From: Gemmatimonadota bacterium
GTDB taxonomy: Bacteria > Latescibacterota > UBA2968
Length of the DNA: 33,653 bases
Assembly: GCA_002727195.1 (NCBI GenBank)
Contig: PBWH01000027.1
Location: 84,707 to 118,359 of the forward strand
Direction of reading: 5' to 3'
Shown piece after piece: positions 1-7,687 of this stretch (its first letter is position 1; each line of letters starts with the position of its first letter). The notes under the pieces are model-generated. The model ran no database searches. It saw only the letters and a list, made by a program, of their open reading frames with translations, and had not been told where the DNA came from. The position numbers were made by a program, and so were the translations under genes.

Positions 1-138
1 TTGGAGGCGGCTTCGCCTCTGATACAGGCTCCACCCGAAAACAAGCATTGCGGCGATCCCCCAAAGGATCTTCCTAAGCGGGGAGAGTCTTGCCTCAAGC
101 GTGATCTCGTGCTCGCCCGCGGTTAGTGGGATTGTCAT
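1..138 (-). CDS. Partial membrane protein (N-terminal part, runs off left edge)
   Basis: An ATG at 138-136 opens 46 codons that stay open to base 1. The start overlaps the TGA of the upstream minus-strand frame as ATGA, which suggests translational coupling. A hydrophilic stretch (TAGEHEITLEARLSPLRK) is followed by one hydrophobic segment (ILWGIAAMLVFGWSL) and a basic patch (YQRRSRL). The 'AGEHEI' plus membrane segment recalls the C-terminal end of YfhO-like membrane glycosyltransferases, so this could instead be the tail of a larger, frame-broken gene. The product is not recognised. Confidence 0.4.
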   Translation of the reverse strand, partial: MTIPLTAGEHEITLEARLSPLRKILWGIAAMLVFGWSLYQRRSRLQ

Positions 139-584
139 GAATCTTCCTGGACGATCAGGGACTGCTGCAGCCTGGTGAGCGCGCGCTGCTGCACTTCCTG
201 GATCACGACCGCCAGGACCGTCGTCGCGAATATCGCGATTGCGAAGTGTCTCCAGTTTCCTTCCCCACCAAACATGGCTGCAACGAGGATCCACGACCCA
301 ACGGTCAGGGAGACCGACATGGCGAATCCCTTTGTGCAGAGGAACGTGGATCCGGCGCCGAGCAGTAGCATCATGAAGTTCGTCGTCTGGATCGGGTCCG
401 GCTCGAGCGCAGAATGGACCGCCGTGTTCAGAAGCACGATCCCGATGAGGAGCGTGAGGACGGGGTAGGTAGACCGGTAGGTAATCCGGCTCGTGTCCGC
501 TCGGAGGTATACGACCAGACACACGAGGGAAGAGATCAGCCTCAGTAGCTGGAGGATGGCGCGGGTGGTTCCGCTGAGGATCAA
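135..584 (-). CDS. Four-segment membrane protein, possibly a sensor-kinase N-terminus remnant
   Basis: 149 codons from a TTG. There are about four hydrophobic segments (near residues 10-26, 40-56, 68-84 and 92-127) followed by a charged helix (VIQEVQQRALTRLQQSL). A membrane block ending in a signalling-type helix is typical of sensor domains, but no kinase or PAS domain follows. The start is doubtful: just upstream in another frame, 660-585 reads as protein (VATYRVIRPAVLAPGLLYII) and ends in TGA right at the TTG. The real gene may therefore be longer and frameshifted near 587. No function can be assigned. Confidence 0.4.
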   Translation of the reverse strand: MILSGTTRAILQLLRLISSLVCLVVYLRADTSRITYRSTYPVLTLLIGIVLLNTAVHSALEPDPIQTTNFMMLLLGAGSTFLCTKGFAMSVSLTVGSWILVAAMFGGEGNWRHFAIAIFATTVLAVVIQEVQQRALTRLQQSLIVQEDS

Positions 585-707
585 CTCACAGGATGGCGTA
601 AATGATGTAGAGCAGGCCGGGGGCGAGCACTGCGGGACGTATCACCCGGTAGGTCGCCACGCGGATCGCCTACTCGATCTGTCGGGCGTCTTCCTGATCA
701 AGTGTGG

Positions 708-1751
708 TCAGCCATACCGTTCCAGTTTTTGGCGGAACGACTGTGCCTCGACGACCTCGGGGTTGACGGCGCCCTCCGGGATCCGGCCGTTCGCCAGCTC
801 CAGCACCTGTCGACACGTTTGCCTGCCGATGTCCCGGAATAGTTCGTTGGTCCACGCAATCGCGTGAGGGGAGAGAATGACGTTGTCCAAATCCTCCATC
901 GGGTGTCTCTCGACTACTGGTTCGTTTTCGTGACAGTCGAGCCCTGCACCGGCAATCCGGTTGTGGCGAAGCGCGTCGATCAGGGCCTGTTCGTTAACGA
1001 TACCTCCACGAGCCGTGTTGATCAGGTAGGCGGTAGACTTCATCTGACCGAGTTCCTCCGCACCTATCAAGTTTTTGGTCTCCTCGTTCAGCGGACAATT
1101 CACCGACACGAAGTCCGACTGCGTCATCAGCTCTTCCAGTGAGACTAGGCGGACGCCCGCCTTAGTGGCTCGTTCGGGCGAGACATACGGATCGAATGCG
1201 ATTACCTCGGCCATGCCGAAGCTGTCCACCATACGCGCCAGCCGTGCGCCGATTCCACCCAACCCGACGATGCCCAGGGTTCGGTCGCGAAGCTCGCTTC
1301 CCATGTATCCGGAGCGCTCGTCCCATCGGCCTTCACGCGTGATCCGGTCCTTGATGGTCAGGTTGTGCGACAGGGCCAGCATGAAGGTAACGGTCGACTC
1401 GGCCACCGAGTAGTCGACCGCTCCCGTTGTGATGGTCAGGAGGACACCGGCGCTCGTGCACGCGTCGACGTCCACGGAGTCGTAGCCTACGCCGAATCTG
1501 GCGATCAACCCCAACCGGTCGGCTTGCGCCAGAGACTGGTCTGATATGCGTGGCGAAAGACAGATCAACGCGTCAATTCCGTTCAGGCTCGATGCCTCCA
1601 CCTCGGTCGAGAACGTTTCAAGGAAGGCGTAGTCGATACCGGAGGCTGATTCGAGCAGATCGAGGCCGACGTCCTCGTAGACCAGTTTTCCATCGGCCTG
1701 GAAGTCAGCGGTGTGTCTGACGATGAAGGGGGCGCTCACTTTGTCTCCCAT
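708..1751 (-). CDS. D-isomer-specific 2-hydroxyacid dehydrogenase
   Basis: 347 residues, the normal size for the family. It should interconvert a 2-keto acid and a D-2-hydroxy acid with NAD(P). The Rossmann motif GLGGIG is at about residues 163-168, and the catalytic triad is visible as Arg248 (NTARGG), Glu275 (DCHENEP) and His296 (LSPHAIAW). The N-terminal substrate domain has the usual ARFGVGYDSVD signature near residues 84-94. The start chosen is the ATG (MGDKVSAPF) that overlaps the end of the upstream PhyH gene by 16 nt; a longer frame to 1922 reads through PhyH out of frame and is not credible. It is the last gene of the six-gene unit. Substrate is unknown; phosphoglycerate or hydroxypyruvate-type acids are possible. 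Confidence 0.88.
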   Translation of the reverse strand: MGDKVSAPFIVRHTADFQADGKLVYEDVGLDLLESASGIDYAFLETFSTEVEASSLNGIDALICLSPRISDQSLAQADRLGLIARFGVGYDSVDVDACTSAGVLLTITTGAVDYSVAESTVTFMLALSHNLTIKDRITREGRWDERSGYMGSELRDRTLGIVGLGGIGARLARMVDSFGMAEVIAFDPYVSPERATKAGVRLVSLEELMTQSDFVSVNCPLNEETKNLIGAEELGQMKSTAYLINTARGGIVNEQALIDALRHNRIAGAGLDCHENEPVVERHPMEDLDNVILSPHAIAWTNELFRDIGRQTCRQVLELANGRIPEGAVNPEVVEAQSFRQKLERYG

Positions 1752-2566
1752 CGGGAAGGGTTGATGCCGTCTGCCCGGTTCCTCATGCCTTCCGGCTTGT
1801 TGCCGTGGCCGAAGTCCCAGACGCGTGTGTTCCGGCTGCTGAAGAAGCGACGTACCTGATCCGGGAGTGACGCCAGCTGATCGTCGGTCCACTCGTCGAC
1901 GTCTGAGACAGGGCCGGCCCATTTCGGTCTGTAGGCGATTGCGAGCATCTCCCGGGCGTGGTCTCCTGTGTTAGGCTGATTGCCGTGGAACACGCGATGG
2001 TTCAGGAAGACAGCGGAACCGGCCGTCGCGGATACGGTCACTTCCTCGGGATGAGATTTGAATCGCTGATACGGATTCGCGTCGGCGTGCATCGACAGGT
2101 GGGACCGAGGGACGACCCTGAATGGCGAAACCTCGGGGGTTAGGTCATCGAGGTAATAGAGTACGCGAATCATGACCGGTACGCTGCCCTCGTAACCGAA
2201 GATGCGAGAGCCATACGGCTGACCATCCGTGTGCAGACTGATGCCGGGATGCCCCGGTTCGGAGCGCGCATAGGAATAGTGCGAAAAGACGATATCGTCG
2301 CCGAGTATCGACTCAAGTATATCGACAGTCGGCGGATGTGCGACCAGATCGGTCAAGGCGCCGCCTTCCCATTGTACGTTGCCGTAGGTTCGCTGGTGGA
2401 CGCTGTAATCGATCGGTTTGGCGTCCAGCTTCGACGTTTCTGCCTTCAGCTTAGTGATGTGGTCGGCCGGAAGGAGTGCGGGGACGACGAAGTAGCCCTC
2501 GACCTCGATCTGACGGAGGCGGTCCGCGTGGGTCAGTGACGACCAGTCTGTGGTGTCGAGTTTCAT
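1736..2566 (-). CDS. Phytanoyl-CoA dioxygenase (PhyH) family protein
   Basis: 276 residues. It belongs to the non-haem Fe(II)/2-oxoglutarate oxygenases, which hydroxylate a carbon of a small molecule or acyl group. The iron ligands are visible as H112-x-D114 (LHTDGQPYG) and distal His194 (VFHGNQPN), with Arg205 as the likely 2-oxoglutarate anchor. The central strand 'YYLDDLTPEVSPFRVVPRSH' is typical of the double-stranded beta-helix. It is translated just ahead of, and overlapping, the D-2-hydroxyacid dehydrogenase, so the product alcohol could be the dehydrogenase substrate (inference). GGTGA lies 6 nt before the ATG as a modest ribosome site. Confidence 0.88.
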   Translation of the reverse strand: MKLDTTDWSSLTHADRLRQIEVEGYFVVPALLPADHITKLKAETSKLDAKPIDYSVHQRTYGNVQWEGGALTDLVAHPPTVDILESILGDDIVFSHYSYARSEPGHPGISLHTDGQPYGSRIFGYEGSVPVMIRVLYYLDDLTPEVSPFRVVPRSHLSMHADANPYQRFKSHPEEVTVSATAGSAVFLNHRVFHGNQPNTGDHAREMLAIAYRPKWAGPVSDVDEWTDDQLASLPDQVRRFFSSRNTRVWDFGHGNKPEGMRNRADGINPSRWETK

Positions 2567-2626
2567 GCGTGTTCACCGTGTAACGTCACCGTGCGAAGCA
2601 CGGCGACCGGATACAAGCCCTCACCT

Positions 2627-2694
2627 GGATTTCGCCAGAGCGAAATCCTGTCCTCTCCTTCCTTTGCCAAGGCTACGGCGGGGCAAAGGAGAGG
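2627..2694. repeat. Double palindromic intergenic element
   Basis: The gap between RidA and PhyH holds two adjacent hairpins. The first is a perfect 9-bp stem GGATTTCGC/GCGAAATCC with loop CAGA (2627-2648). The second pairs CCTCTCC and CCTTTGCC with GGCAAAGG and GGAGAGG (2652-2694). The motif 'caagccctcacc' just before it recurs at about 8940 ahead of another dyad. This looks like a dispersed REP-type element; it could also act as an RNA processing or termination site inside the operon. Confidence 0.5.
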
Positions 2695-2712
2695 ATTCTT
2701 GGTTGTGTCGAC

Positions 2713-3162
2713 CTAATCAGCTACTTCGACGATGACTTCGATCTCGACGGTAATGCGGCCGGGAAGGGCGCCGAGCCCGACGGCGGATCGGGCGTGTTTG
2801 CCTTCTTCACCGAAGACTTCCACGAACAGATCGGAGCATCCGTTGATGACTTTAGGGTGGTCGGGGAACTCTGGGGCCGTGTTGACCATACCGAGCACCT
2901 TGACGATGCGGTTGACCTTGTCGAGCGAACCGAGTTCTTCCTTCATTACCGAGATCAGGACGAGGCCGACGGTTCGCGCGTGCTTGTAGGCTTCCTCGAG
3001 CGGGACTTCGGTGCCGACTTTGCCGACGGCATCAGGGCCGGGACCTTTGCCAGAGAGGTAGAGCAGGTTACCCGTTCGGACAGCGTGGACGTAGTTTCCG
3101 CCGGGGGGCGGGATGGGGGGGAGTTCGATGCCGAGATCTTTGATTTTGGCTTCTGCTGACAT
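2713..3162 (-). CDS. RidA/YjgF/UK114 family protein
   Basis: 149 residues, longer than the 128 of E. coli RidA and closer to the second YjgF-like subgroup (about 150 residues). RidA proteins hydrolyse reactive enamine/imine intermediates released by PLP enzymes. The active-site arginine is present as Arg125 (KHARSAVG), and the C-terminal strand RITVEIEVIVEV is typical. The SD is good (GGAG, 6 nt before ATG). It sits directly downstream of a class IV aminotransferase, which is the expected pairing for an imine-quenching partner. Confidence 0.88.
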   Translation of the reverse strand: MSAEAKIKDLGIELPPIPPPGGNYVHAVRTGNLLYLSGKGPGPDAVGKVGTEVPLEEAYKHARTVGLVLISVMKEELGSLDKVNRIVKVLGMVNTAPEFPDHPKVINGCSDLFVEVFGEEGKHARSAVGLGALPGRITVEIEVIVEVAD

Positions 3163-3212
3163 GGGGTCTCCTCTGAACGATGCGCTGGTGGCGCCTCAAG
3201 CGTGTTCACCTC

Positions 3213-3225
3213 GGGCCTCAGGCCC
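3213..3225. repeat. Perfect GGGCCT-C-AGGCCC palindrome
   Basis: Perfect 6-bp inverted repeat around one base, embedded in a GC-rich flank (ctcggg...ccggggcgag), in the 93-bp gap between the aminotransferase and RidA genes. It is probably a REP-like or transcript-shaping hairpin; there is no T-tract, so it does not look like a terminator. Confidence 0.35.
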
Positions 3226-3255
3226 GGGGCGAGGGTAGTTTCGCGGTACTTCATT

Positions 3256-4161
3256 TTAGAAGGGGAGCGGCTTTCCTTCGGATGAGGTGCGGGTGGCGTA
3301 GAGGTCGCGCAGGCGATTTGTAACGGGGCCCGGTTTGCCGGCGCCGATTTCTCTTCCATCGACCTCGAGGACGGGAGAGAGTTCGCCCATTGTGCCCGTG
3401 GTGAAGACTTCGTCTGCCGAATGGACCTCGGACAGCGATACGTTGCGCTCGATCACCTCGATTCCGTTGTCTCTAGCGGTCTCGATGACAATGCCCCTCG
3501 TGATTCCTGGCAGGCAGGAGTCGGTGTGCGGTGTGAGGACGCGACCCTTCTTGATGATAAACAGGTTGGTCGCGTTGGTTTCAGACACGTAGCCGTGGAT
3601 GTCGAGCATGATAGCGTCGTCCACGCTGGCGATGTTCGCTTCGATCTTGGCCAGGATGTTGTTGATCAGATTGTTGTGGTGGATTTTCGAGTCGATGCAC
3701 TGGGGGGGGTTGCGGCGGATCGAGGATGTGATCAGGCGAATGCCGGATGTTGCATAGACCGGTTGCTTCCACTCCGCGAGCACGATCAGGCACGGGCCGT
3801 AGGCGTTGAAATACGGGCTCATGCCAGACGATGTTTTCATACCGCGCGTCAGCGTCAACCGAATGTGGCAGTTGTCTCGCATGCCATTCGCTTCCAGTGT
3901 CTCAAAAATCGCAAACTCGATGGCTTCTCGAGACGGGACCTCCGCGAAAGCCATCGCTTTGGCAGAGTCGAACATGCGGTCGAGATGGGCGTCCAGCTGG
4001 AAAATCTTACCATCGTAGATGCGCAGGCCTTCCCAGACGGCATCGCCACCCTGTACTGAACTGTCAAAGACCGAGACCTTGGCCTCTGAGCGAGGGACGA
4101 GTTGTCCACCGACGTGAACGAGAATGTCTTCGTTGCGTGGATCCGGGAGTATAACGGTCAT
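3256..4161 (-). CDS. Class IV aminotransferase (branched-chain / D-amino-acid type)
   Basis: 301 residues, the usual fold-type IV length. It should transfer an amino group between an amino acid and a 2-keto acid with PLP. The PLP lysine is Lys159 (DSKIHHNNLINN), Glu194 (YVSETNATN) is the PLP-ring contact, and LPGITR (217-222) is the conserved phosphate-binding turn. The start chosen is the ATG of MTVILPDPRN, which overlaps the stop of the sulfotransferase-like gene by 4 nt (ATGA); a longer in-frame extension to 4212 lies inside that gene and is rejected. Substrate (branched-chain, D-alanine or aminodeoxychorismate-like) cannot be set from sequence alone. Confidence 0.88.
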   Translation of the reverse strand: MTVILPDPRNEDILVHVGGQLVPRSEAKVSVFDSSVQGGDAVWEGLRIYDGKIFQLDAHLDRMFDSAKAMAFAEVPSREAIEFAIFETLEANGMRDNCHIRLTLTRGMKTSSGMSPYFNAYGPCLIVLAEWKQPVYATSGIRLITSSIRRNPPQCIDSKIHHNNLINNILAKIEANIASVDDAIMLDIHGYVSETNATNLFIIKKGRVLTPHTDSCLPGITRGIVIETARDNGIEVIERNVSLSEVHSADEVFTTGTMGELSPVLEVDGREIGAGKPGPVTNRLRDLYATRTSSEGKPLPF

Positions 4162-4889
4162 GGGTGCGTCTTGATCGCTTTCTGATATAGTCTGTCGTAG
4201 TGTGGGCGGCAAGCCTCGAGCAGAGGTTCAAGGCGTTCCGGAAACGGTTCGGTCTTCGGCGCGTAGGGTGAGAAGCCTGTCGATCGATGCACGTTGTGAT
4301 ACCAGTGCTCGGCCCAGACACCATCTTCCGACCGGGGTCCGGCCTCCCATTGCAGCATTTGCTTTGTATAGCTGATCCCAATGGATTCACATAGCTGTCG
4401 CAGAACGGATCCGGGATCCAGCAGTGTCTCCTTTGCATCCAGGACGGGCGGGGACTGGCCCAGCGCACACAACTGATGATACAGCTCAGCTTGGCGCGTT
4501 AGGCCTGTGTCACGCAGGGTCGGGTGAGGCAGCTGATTCACCAGCGATGGTAGCATCTGACGGGGGTCCCGAATGAGCAGCACGTTGACCGTCGACGCCA
4601 GGAACGACAGGTCGAGATCGACGAGATGGTGGGCCATCTGTTTGGTGAACAAGATCACCCGATCGCAAGGGCCCAGTATGACGTCCCGAGCGACGGCATC
4701 GCCGTCCGGATCCATAGATGCCAGGACCGACTCCCGCCCAGGGTGGTCGGCTCCCGACACCCGGAGATAGTGGGCATACAGAGGTTCGTCAATGACGCGT
4801 GTGTCTGCACGTTGGGCGAAGGCGTACATCAGTGCCGTCGAGACGTTCCGCGGGCCCGACCAGAGACAGATACGGGTCGTGTCGCTCAC
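4158..4889 (-). CDS. Sulfotransferase-like P-loop protein
   Basis: 243 residues. An N-terminal strand-loop, LWSGPRNVSTAL (9-20), matches the 5'-phosphosulfate-binding loop of PAPS sulfotransferases, and LLIRDPRQMLPSLV (104-117) the 3'-phosphate motif with Arg107 and Ser115. The family either sulfates small alcohols or amines or has lost catalysis. ATGA overlaps on both sides (with the Gfo/Idh gene at 4886-4889 and the aminotransferase at 4158-4161) tie it tightly into the operon. A sulfotransferase-type domain next to a class IV aminotransferase suggests the two proteins share a substrate (inference). Confidence 0.78.
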   Translation of the reverse strand: MSDTTRICLWSGPRNVSTALMYAFAQRADTRVIDEPLYAHYLRVSGADHPGRESVLASMDPDGDAVARDVILGPCDRVILFTKQMAHHLVDLDLSFLASTVNVLLIRDPRQMLPSLVNQLPHPTLRDTGLTRQAELYHQLCALGQSPPVLDAKETLLDPGSVLRQLCESIGISYTKQMLQWEAGPRSEDGVWAEHWYHNVHRSTGFSPYAPKTEPFPERLEPLLEACRPHYDRLYQKAIKTHP

Positions 4890-6049
4890 GCGTTTCGGTC
4901 CGCGTCCAGCTCTCGCATAATGGCGTGGTGACTCTTCCCCTGGGCGGACAGCTCAGCAAACTTCTCTTCGTCGATCCCTTTCCGGTTCAGGAAGCCACGG
5001 ATGTCGTATCGCCCCTCCACCTCAAGAGGGAGCATTCCCTCCTCAAGCATCTTGTCGAGCGGATAGGCCTTTTCTTCGAGCGGGAAGGTGACACGGCTGT
5101 GGCGTCTGGCCGATTCGTATATGGCCATCATAATCTCGACTGTGACCCTGGCCTGCCTGCCCGATCCGCGATGTTCCGAGCCCCCTTCCATCCAGGTGAT
5201 CAGTTCCTTCACCTGAGCCGCGTTGGTTTCTCCGCCGATGGCTCTCTGCCCTTCGCTCAGGTTGAGATCCACGTCCTGCCAGCCGTTGCTCGATGCGTTG
5301 AACAGTCGGAGTTCGGTCTCCTTAACGTCGAGCATCCCTTCCGTCCCCTGAATCTGGTAGTAGCCGGCGCCTGCCCCGTCCGGTTCGAGGTCGGACTCGA
5401 TCAGCAACTGCGTACCCGAGTCGAAGTGCACGAGGCCGAAGCAGGCATCCTCGATGGCGGTGTCCCGTTCATAGCGATCCGTCTTTCGCTCGACGCCGCC
5501 CATAACCCATTCGGGCATCGGGTCTCCAAGGGCGAATCGGGTTCCGTCGATCGAATGGGTGCCCCAGTTGGCTAGTCCCTCTCTCACACGGTTCTTGGCG
5601 AAGATGGGCTGGCCGATCGCGCCTTCCTCGATCAGGGTCCGTGCGCGACCCCATCCTGGCGTGAACCTGCGCTGGTGACTGATCACGAGCTTTGTACCGC
5701 TTTTCTCGCACGCATCCACCATGTTGTCCGCAGCACCCTTTCCGATGGCCATCGGCTTCTCACAGATCACACCCCCGACACCGGCCTCCGAGGCTGCGAT
5801 GGTCATCGCTGGATGCAGGAGGTGCCAGACACAGACGCTGACGATGTCAGGTGACTCGTTTTCGAGCATCTCCTCGATCGTCGCATACCCCTTCGGGATG
5901 TCGTACTGACCGATGTAGGTCTGTCGCGCCTGCTCGTATGGGTCGACGACGGCGATGACGTCGACGTTGTCCAGAAGGTTGTATCCATCCATGTGGGCGT
6001 GACCGATGCCGCCGCAGCCCACGATCGCAGCTTTGTAAACCTTGCTCAT
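4886..6049 (-). CDS. Gfo/Idh/MocA family oxidoreductase
   Basis: 387 residues, a standard size. It is an NAD(P)-dependent sugar- or cyclitol-type dehydrogenase. The Rossmann motif GCGGIGHAH is at 11-19, the family EKP motif at 97-99 (VICEKPMAIG), and 'NWGTHSIDGTR' gives the conserved GxH near the active site. SD AGAGGA lies 6 nt before the ATG. It is the first gene of the six-gene unit and overlaps the next gene by 4 nt. Substrate is unknown. A second, divergent family member lies at 30429-31598. Confidence 0.9.
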   Translation of the reverse strand: MSKVYKAAIVGCGGIGHAHMDGYNLLDNVDVIAVVDPYEQARQTYIGQYDIPKGYATIEEMLENESPDIVSVCVWHLLHPAMTIAASEAGVGGVICEKPMAIGKGAADNMVDACEKSGTKLVISHQRRFTPGWGRARTLIEEGAIGQPIFAKNRVREGLANWGTHSIDGTRFALGDPMPEWVMGGVERKTDRYERDTAIEDACFGLVHFDSGTQLLIESDLEPDGAGAGYYQIQGTEGMLDVKETELRLFNASSNGWQDVDLNLSEGQRAIGGETNAAQVKELITWMEGGSEHRGSGRQARVTVEIMMAIYESARRHSRVTFPLEEKAYPLDKMLEEGMLPLEVEGRYDIRGFLNRKGIDEEKFAELSAQGKSHHAIMRELDADRNA

Positions 6050-6136
6050 GTGTTTCCTCTTGGGTCTCTCTTCTGTCTGAATCCGTTAGGGCATCAAGAT
6101 AAGTCCTCTTAGAGGGGTGAAGCCAGCCTCCTCCGC

Positions 6137-6155
6137 CGAGGCTTCGGAGGCCAGG
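6137..6155. repeat. CCTCCG...CGGAGG hairpin
   Basis: Short inverted repeat (cctccg, loop ccgaggctt, cggagg) upstream of the Gfo/Idh gene; exact ends are approximate. It resembles the palindromic GC-rich elements at 2652-2694 and near 21130 ('ccttcgccggcgcttcgg'). The rest of 6050-6188 shows nothing I can name. Confidence 0.3.
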
Positions 6156-6188
6156 GAGCCGGGGCTATGGTTCCTTCTTGAACTCTGA

Positions 6189-6413
6189 CCGCTGGCTTTT
6201 TCTCGCCGTATCCACATCCTCCAGAGCAGTGCTGGTATCAGAACCGGTCACAATGCGCTGGGACAGGAGGTCTCGCGGATGGTGGAGGGACGTCAGCCCG
6301 CCGGATCGTATTCTGTGTTCTGGGATGCGGCCGGGTTCTCGAGCGGCACGTACTACGTCCGTCTCGAGATAAACGGTTTGGCCTTGAACCACAAGATGAT
6401 GCTTGTAAAGTAG
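6189..6413 (+). pseudogene. Orphan FlgD-like / secretion-tail C-terminal domain (gene remnant)
   Basis: A frame open from 6189 and ending at TAG 6411-6413 encodes a clear FlgD-Ig-like carboxyl terminus: NALGQEVSRMVEG, AGSYSVFWDAAGFSSG, TYYVRLEING and a final KMMLVK. Such tails end secreted proteins in Latescibacterota, Poribacteria and Bacteroidota-like lineages and can act as surface-sorting domains. Homology begins abruptly at about 6252 (NALGQE) and an in-frame TGA lies at 6186-6188, so the rest of the protein is missing. A strong terminator follows 30 bp later, as expected for a true gene end. Probably the 3' stub of a deleted secreted protein. Confidence 0.7.
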
Positions 6414-6443
6414 CAAACGACGCCTCAGGCAGGCACGGACGGA

Positions 6444-6484
6444 GGGACCTCACCGCACGGTGGGTTCCCTTTCTTTCTTTTTTT
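6444..6484 (+). terminator. Rho-independent terminator
   Basis: The stem GGGACCTCACCG / CGGTGGGTTCCC (6444-6455 and 6458-6469) has a 2-nt loop, one mismatch and one G-T pair, followed by a T-rich run (tttctttctttttttt). It points rightward, so it serves the FlgD-tail gene remnant on the plus strand. Confidence 0.7.
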
Positions 6485-6568
6485 GGGGTAAGGCTGGTAG
6501 CCAACCTCCTTCGCGTTGCGCGCTAGGGAGATCAGGAGACCGCCAAGGAAACCCAGCCAGGTTGACGA

Positions 6569-7687
6569 TCAGCCCCTCAGGAAGTCTGTCAGCACTTCCA
6601 CGACGTAACCAGGTTGCTCCTGCTGTACCCAATGTCCGGCCTCGGGAATCAGGTGGGAACCGCGGAAGTCGCTACACGCCCTCGATTGCATGGCCTCGTA
6701 GCTTCCCGGCTTCTGATAAGTGCCCCAGTCGTGTTTGCCAGCGATGTATGCACTTGGGACATCAATGGTACGCCCCGTGAACGTTCTCAGGTCCCGTGCA
6801 GACTCTCCTCCCGTGCTGCACCGATACCATTGCAGTCCACCCTGAAAGCCTGTGCGCGCGAACGTTTCTGAGTAGACGTTCAACGACGCGTCAGGCAGCC
6901 AGCGACAAGCGTCGACCACATCCTTCGAGGGCATCTCCGGGGAAACCGTCTGGGGCATGGTTTGGTCCTTCTCCATCACATAATAGGTGGGCAGCCTCGC
7001 GATCTCTTTAGCTGTCGAGCTCTCCAGCGGATAGGGTTGATTCGCCTCCCAGTCGGAGCTCTTGTGGTGGTAGTAGGCGCGGAGGAAGTCGTGGACCCCT
7101 TGCTCGCAGTCGAGCATGTCGCGCTCTGCTTCAGGAGTTGTGTAATACCACTGGTAGTGTTTCCGAGGTGGCGAGAGTTCCGCGAGATCCTCGTGGATGT
7201 CGGTTGTCGGGGCCTGAGCCGAGAGAGGCGGAGAGCCGCCAAAGGGACTGCTCATCATCACAACGGACCGGAAGATGTCGGGACGGATCAGGGCGCACCA
7301 CGCCGCGACCGGTGACCCGAAATCGTGACCGACGACATCCGCCTTTTCGTGTCCTGTCGCGTGCACCACGCCGATCGCGTCCCGGACCAGATTGATCAAG
7401 GCAAATGGTCGCAGGTCGGTGTCATAGTCAGAGGACCAACCGGTTGTGTGGCCGTAGCCCCGCTGATCGGGAGCGACCACGTGATAGCCGAGTTCTGCGA
7501 TGGGAAGCAGGATGTGTCGCCAGCTGTAGGCGAGTTCGGGAAATCCGTGAAGCAAGAGGACACAGGGTCGGTTGGGGGCGCCGGCTTCCAGGAGGTGGAC
7601 GTTCAGTCCATTCCCGTTGTCGACGTGTCGTGAACGGATCCCGTCCACAAGGGTGTCCTGCCCGTATGCGACGTCCGGGTTCGGCAC
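6569..7687 (-). CDS. Alpha/beta hydrolase, epoxide-hydrolase type
   Basis: 372 residues. Oxyanion motif HGFPE at about 47-51, nucleophile Asp122 in VVGHDFGS (Asp, as in epoxide hydrolases and dehalogenases rather than Ser esterases), a late acid in GKHDWG, and catalytic His352 in PEAGHWVQQ. It should open epoxides or cleave a related ester or halide. The GTG start at 7687 (VPNPDVAYG) overlaps the TAG of the upstream FAA-hydrolase gene by one base and has AAGGT about 8 nt before it. An ATG at 7747 lies inside that gene and would add 20 unconserved-looking residues. It seems to form an operon with the two damaged genes upstream. Confidence 0.85.
   Translation of the reverse strand: MPNPDVAYGQDTLVDGIRSRHVDNGNGLNVHLLEAGAPNRPCVLLLHGFPELAYSWRHILLPIAELGYHVVAPDQRGYGHTTGWSSDYDTDLRPFALINLVRDAIGVVHATGHEKADVVGHDFGSPVAAWCALIRPDIFRSVVMMSSPFGGSPPLSAQAPTTDIHEDLAELSPPRKHYQWYYTTPEAERDMLDCEQGVHDFLRAYYHHKSSDWEANQPYPLESSTAKEIARLPTYYVMEKDQTMPQTVSPEMPSKDVVDACRWLPDASLNVYSETFARTGFQGGLQWYRCSTGGESARDLRTFTGRTIDVPSAYIAGKHDWGTYQKPGSYEAMQSRACSDFRGSHLIPEAGHWVQQEQPGYVVEVLTDFLRG

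Noticed and set aside
1752..1922. 57-codon N-terminal extension of the D-2-hydroxyacid dehydrogenase
   Set aside because: It lies inside the PhyH gene and is Arg/Gly/Pro-rich, whereas the ATG at 1751 gives the usual family length.
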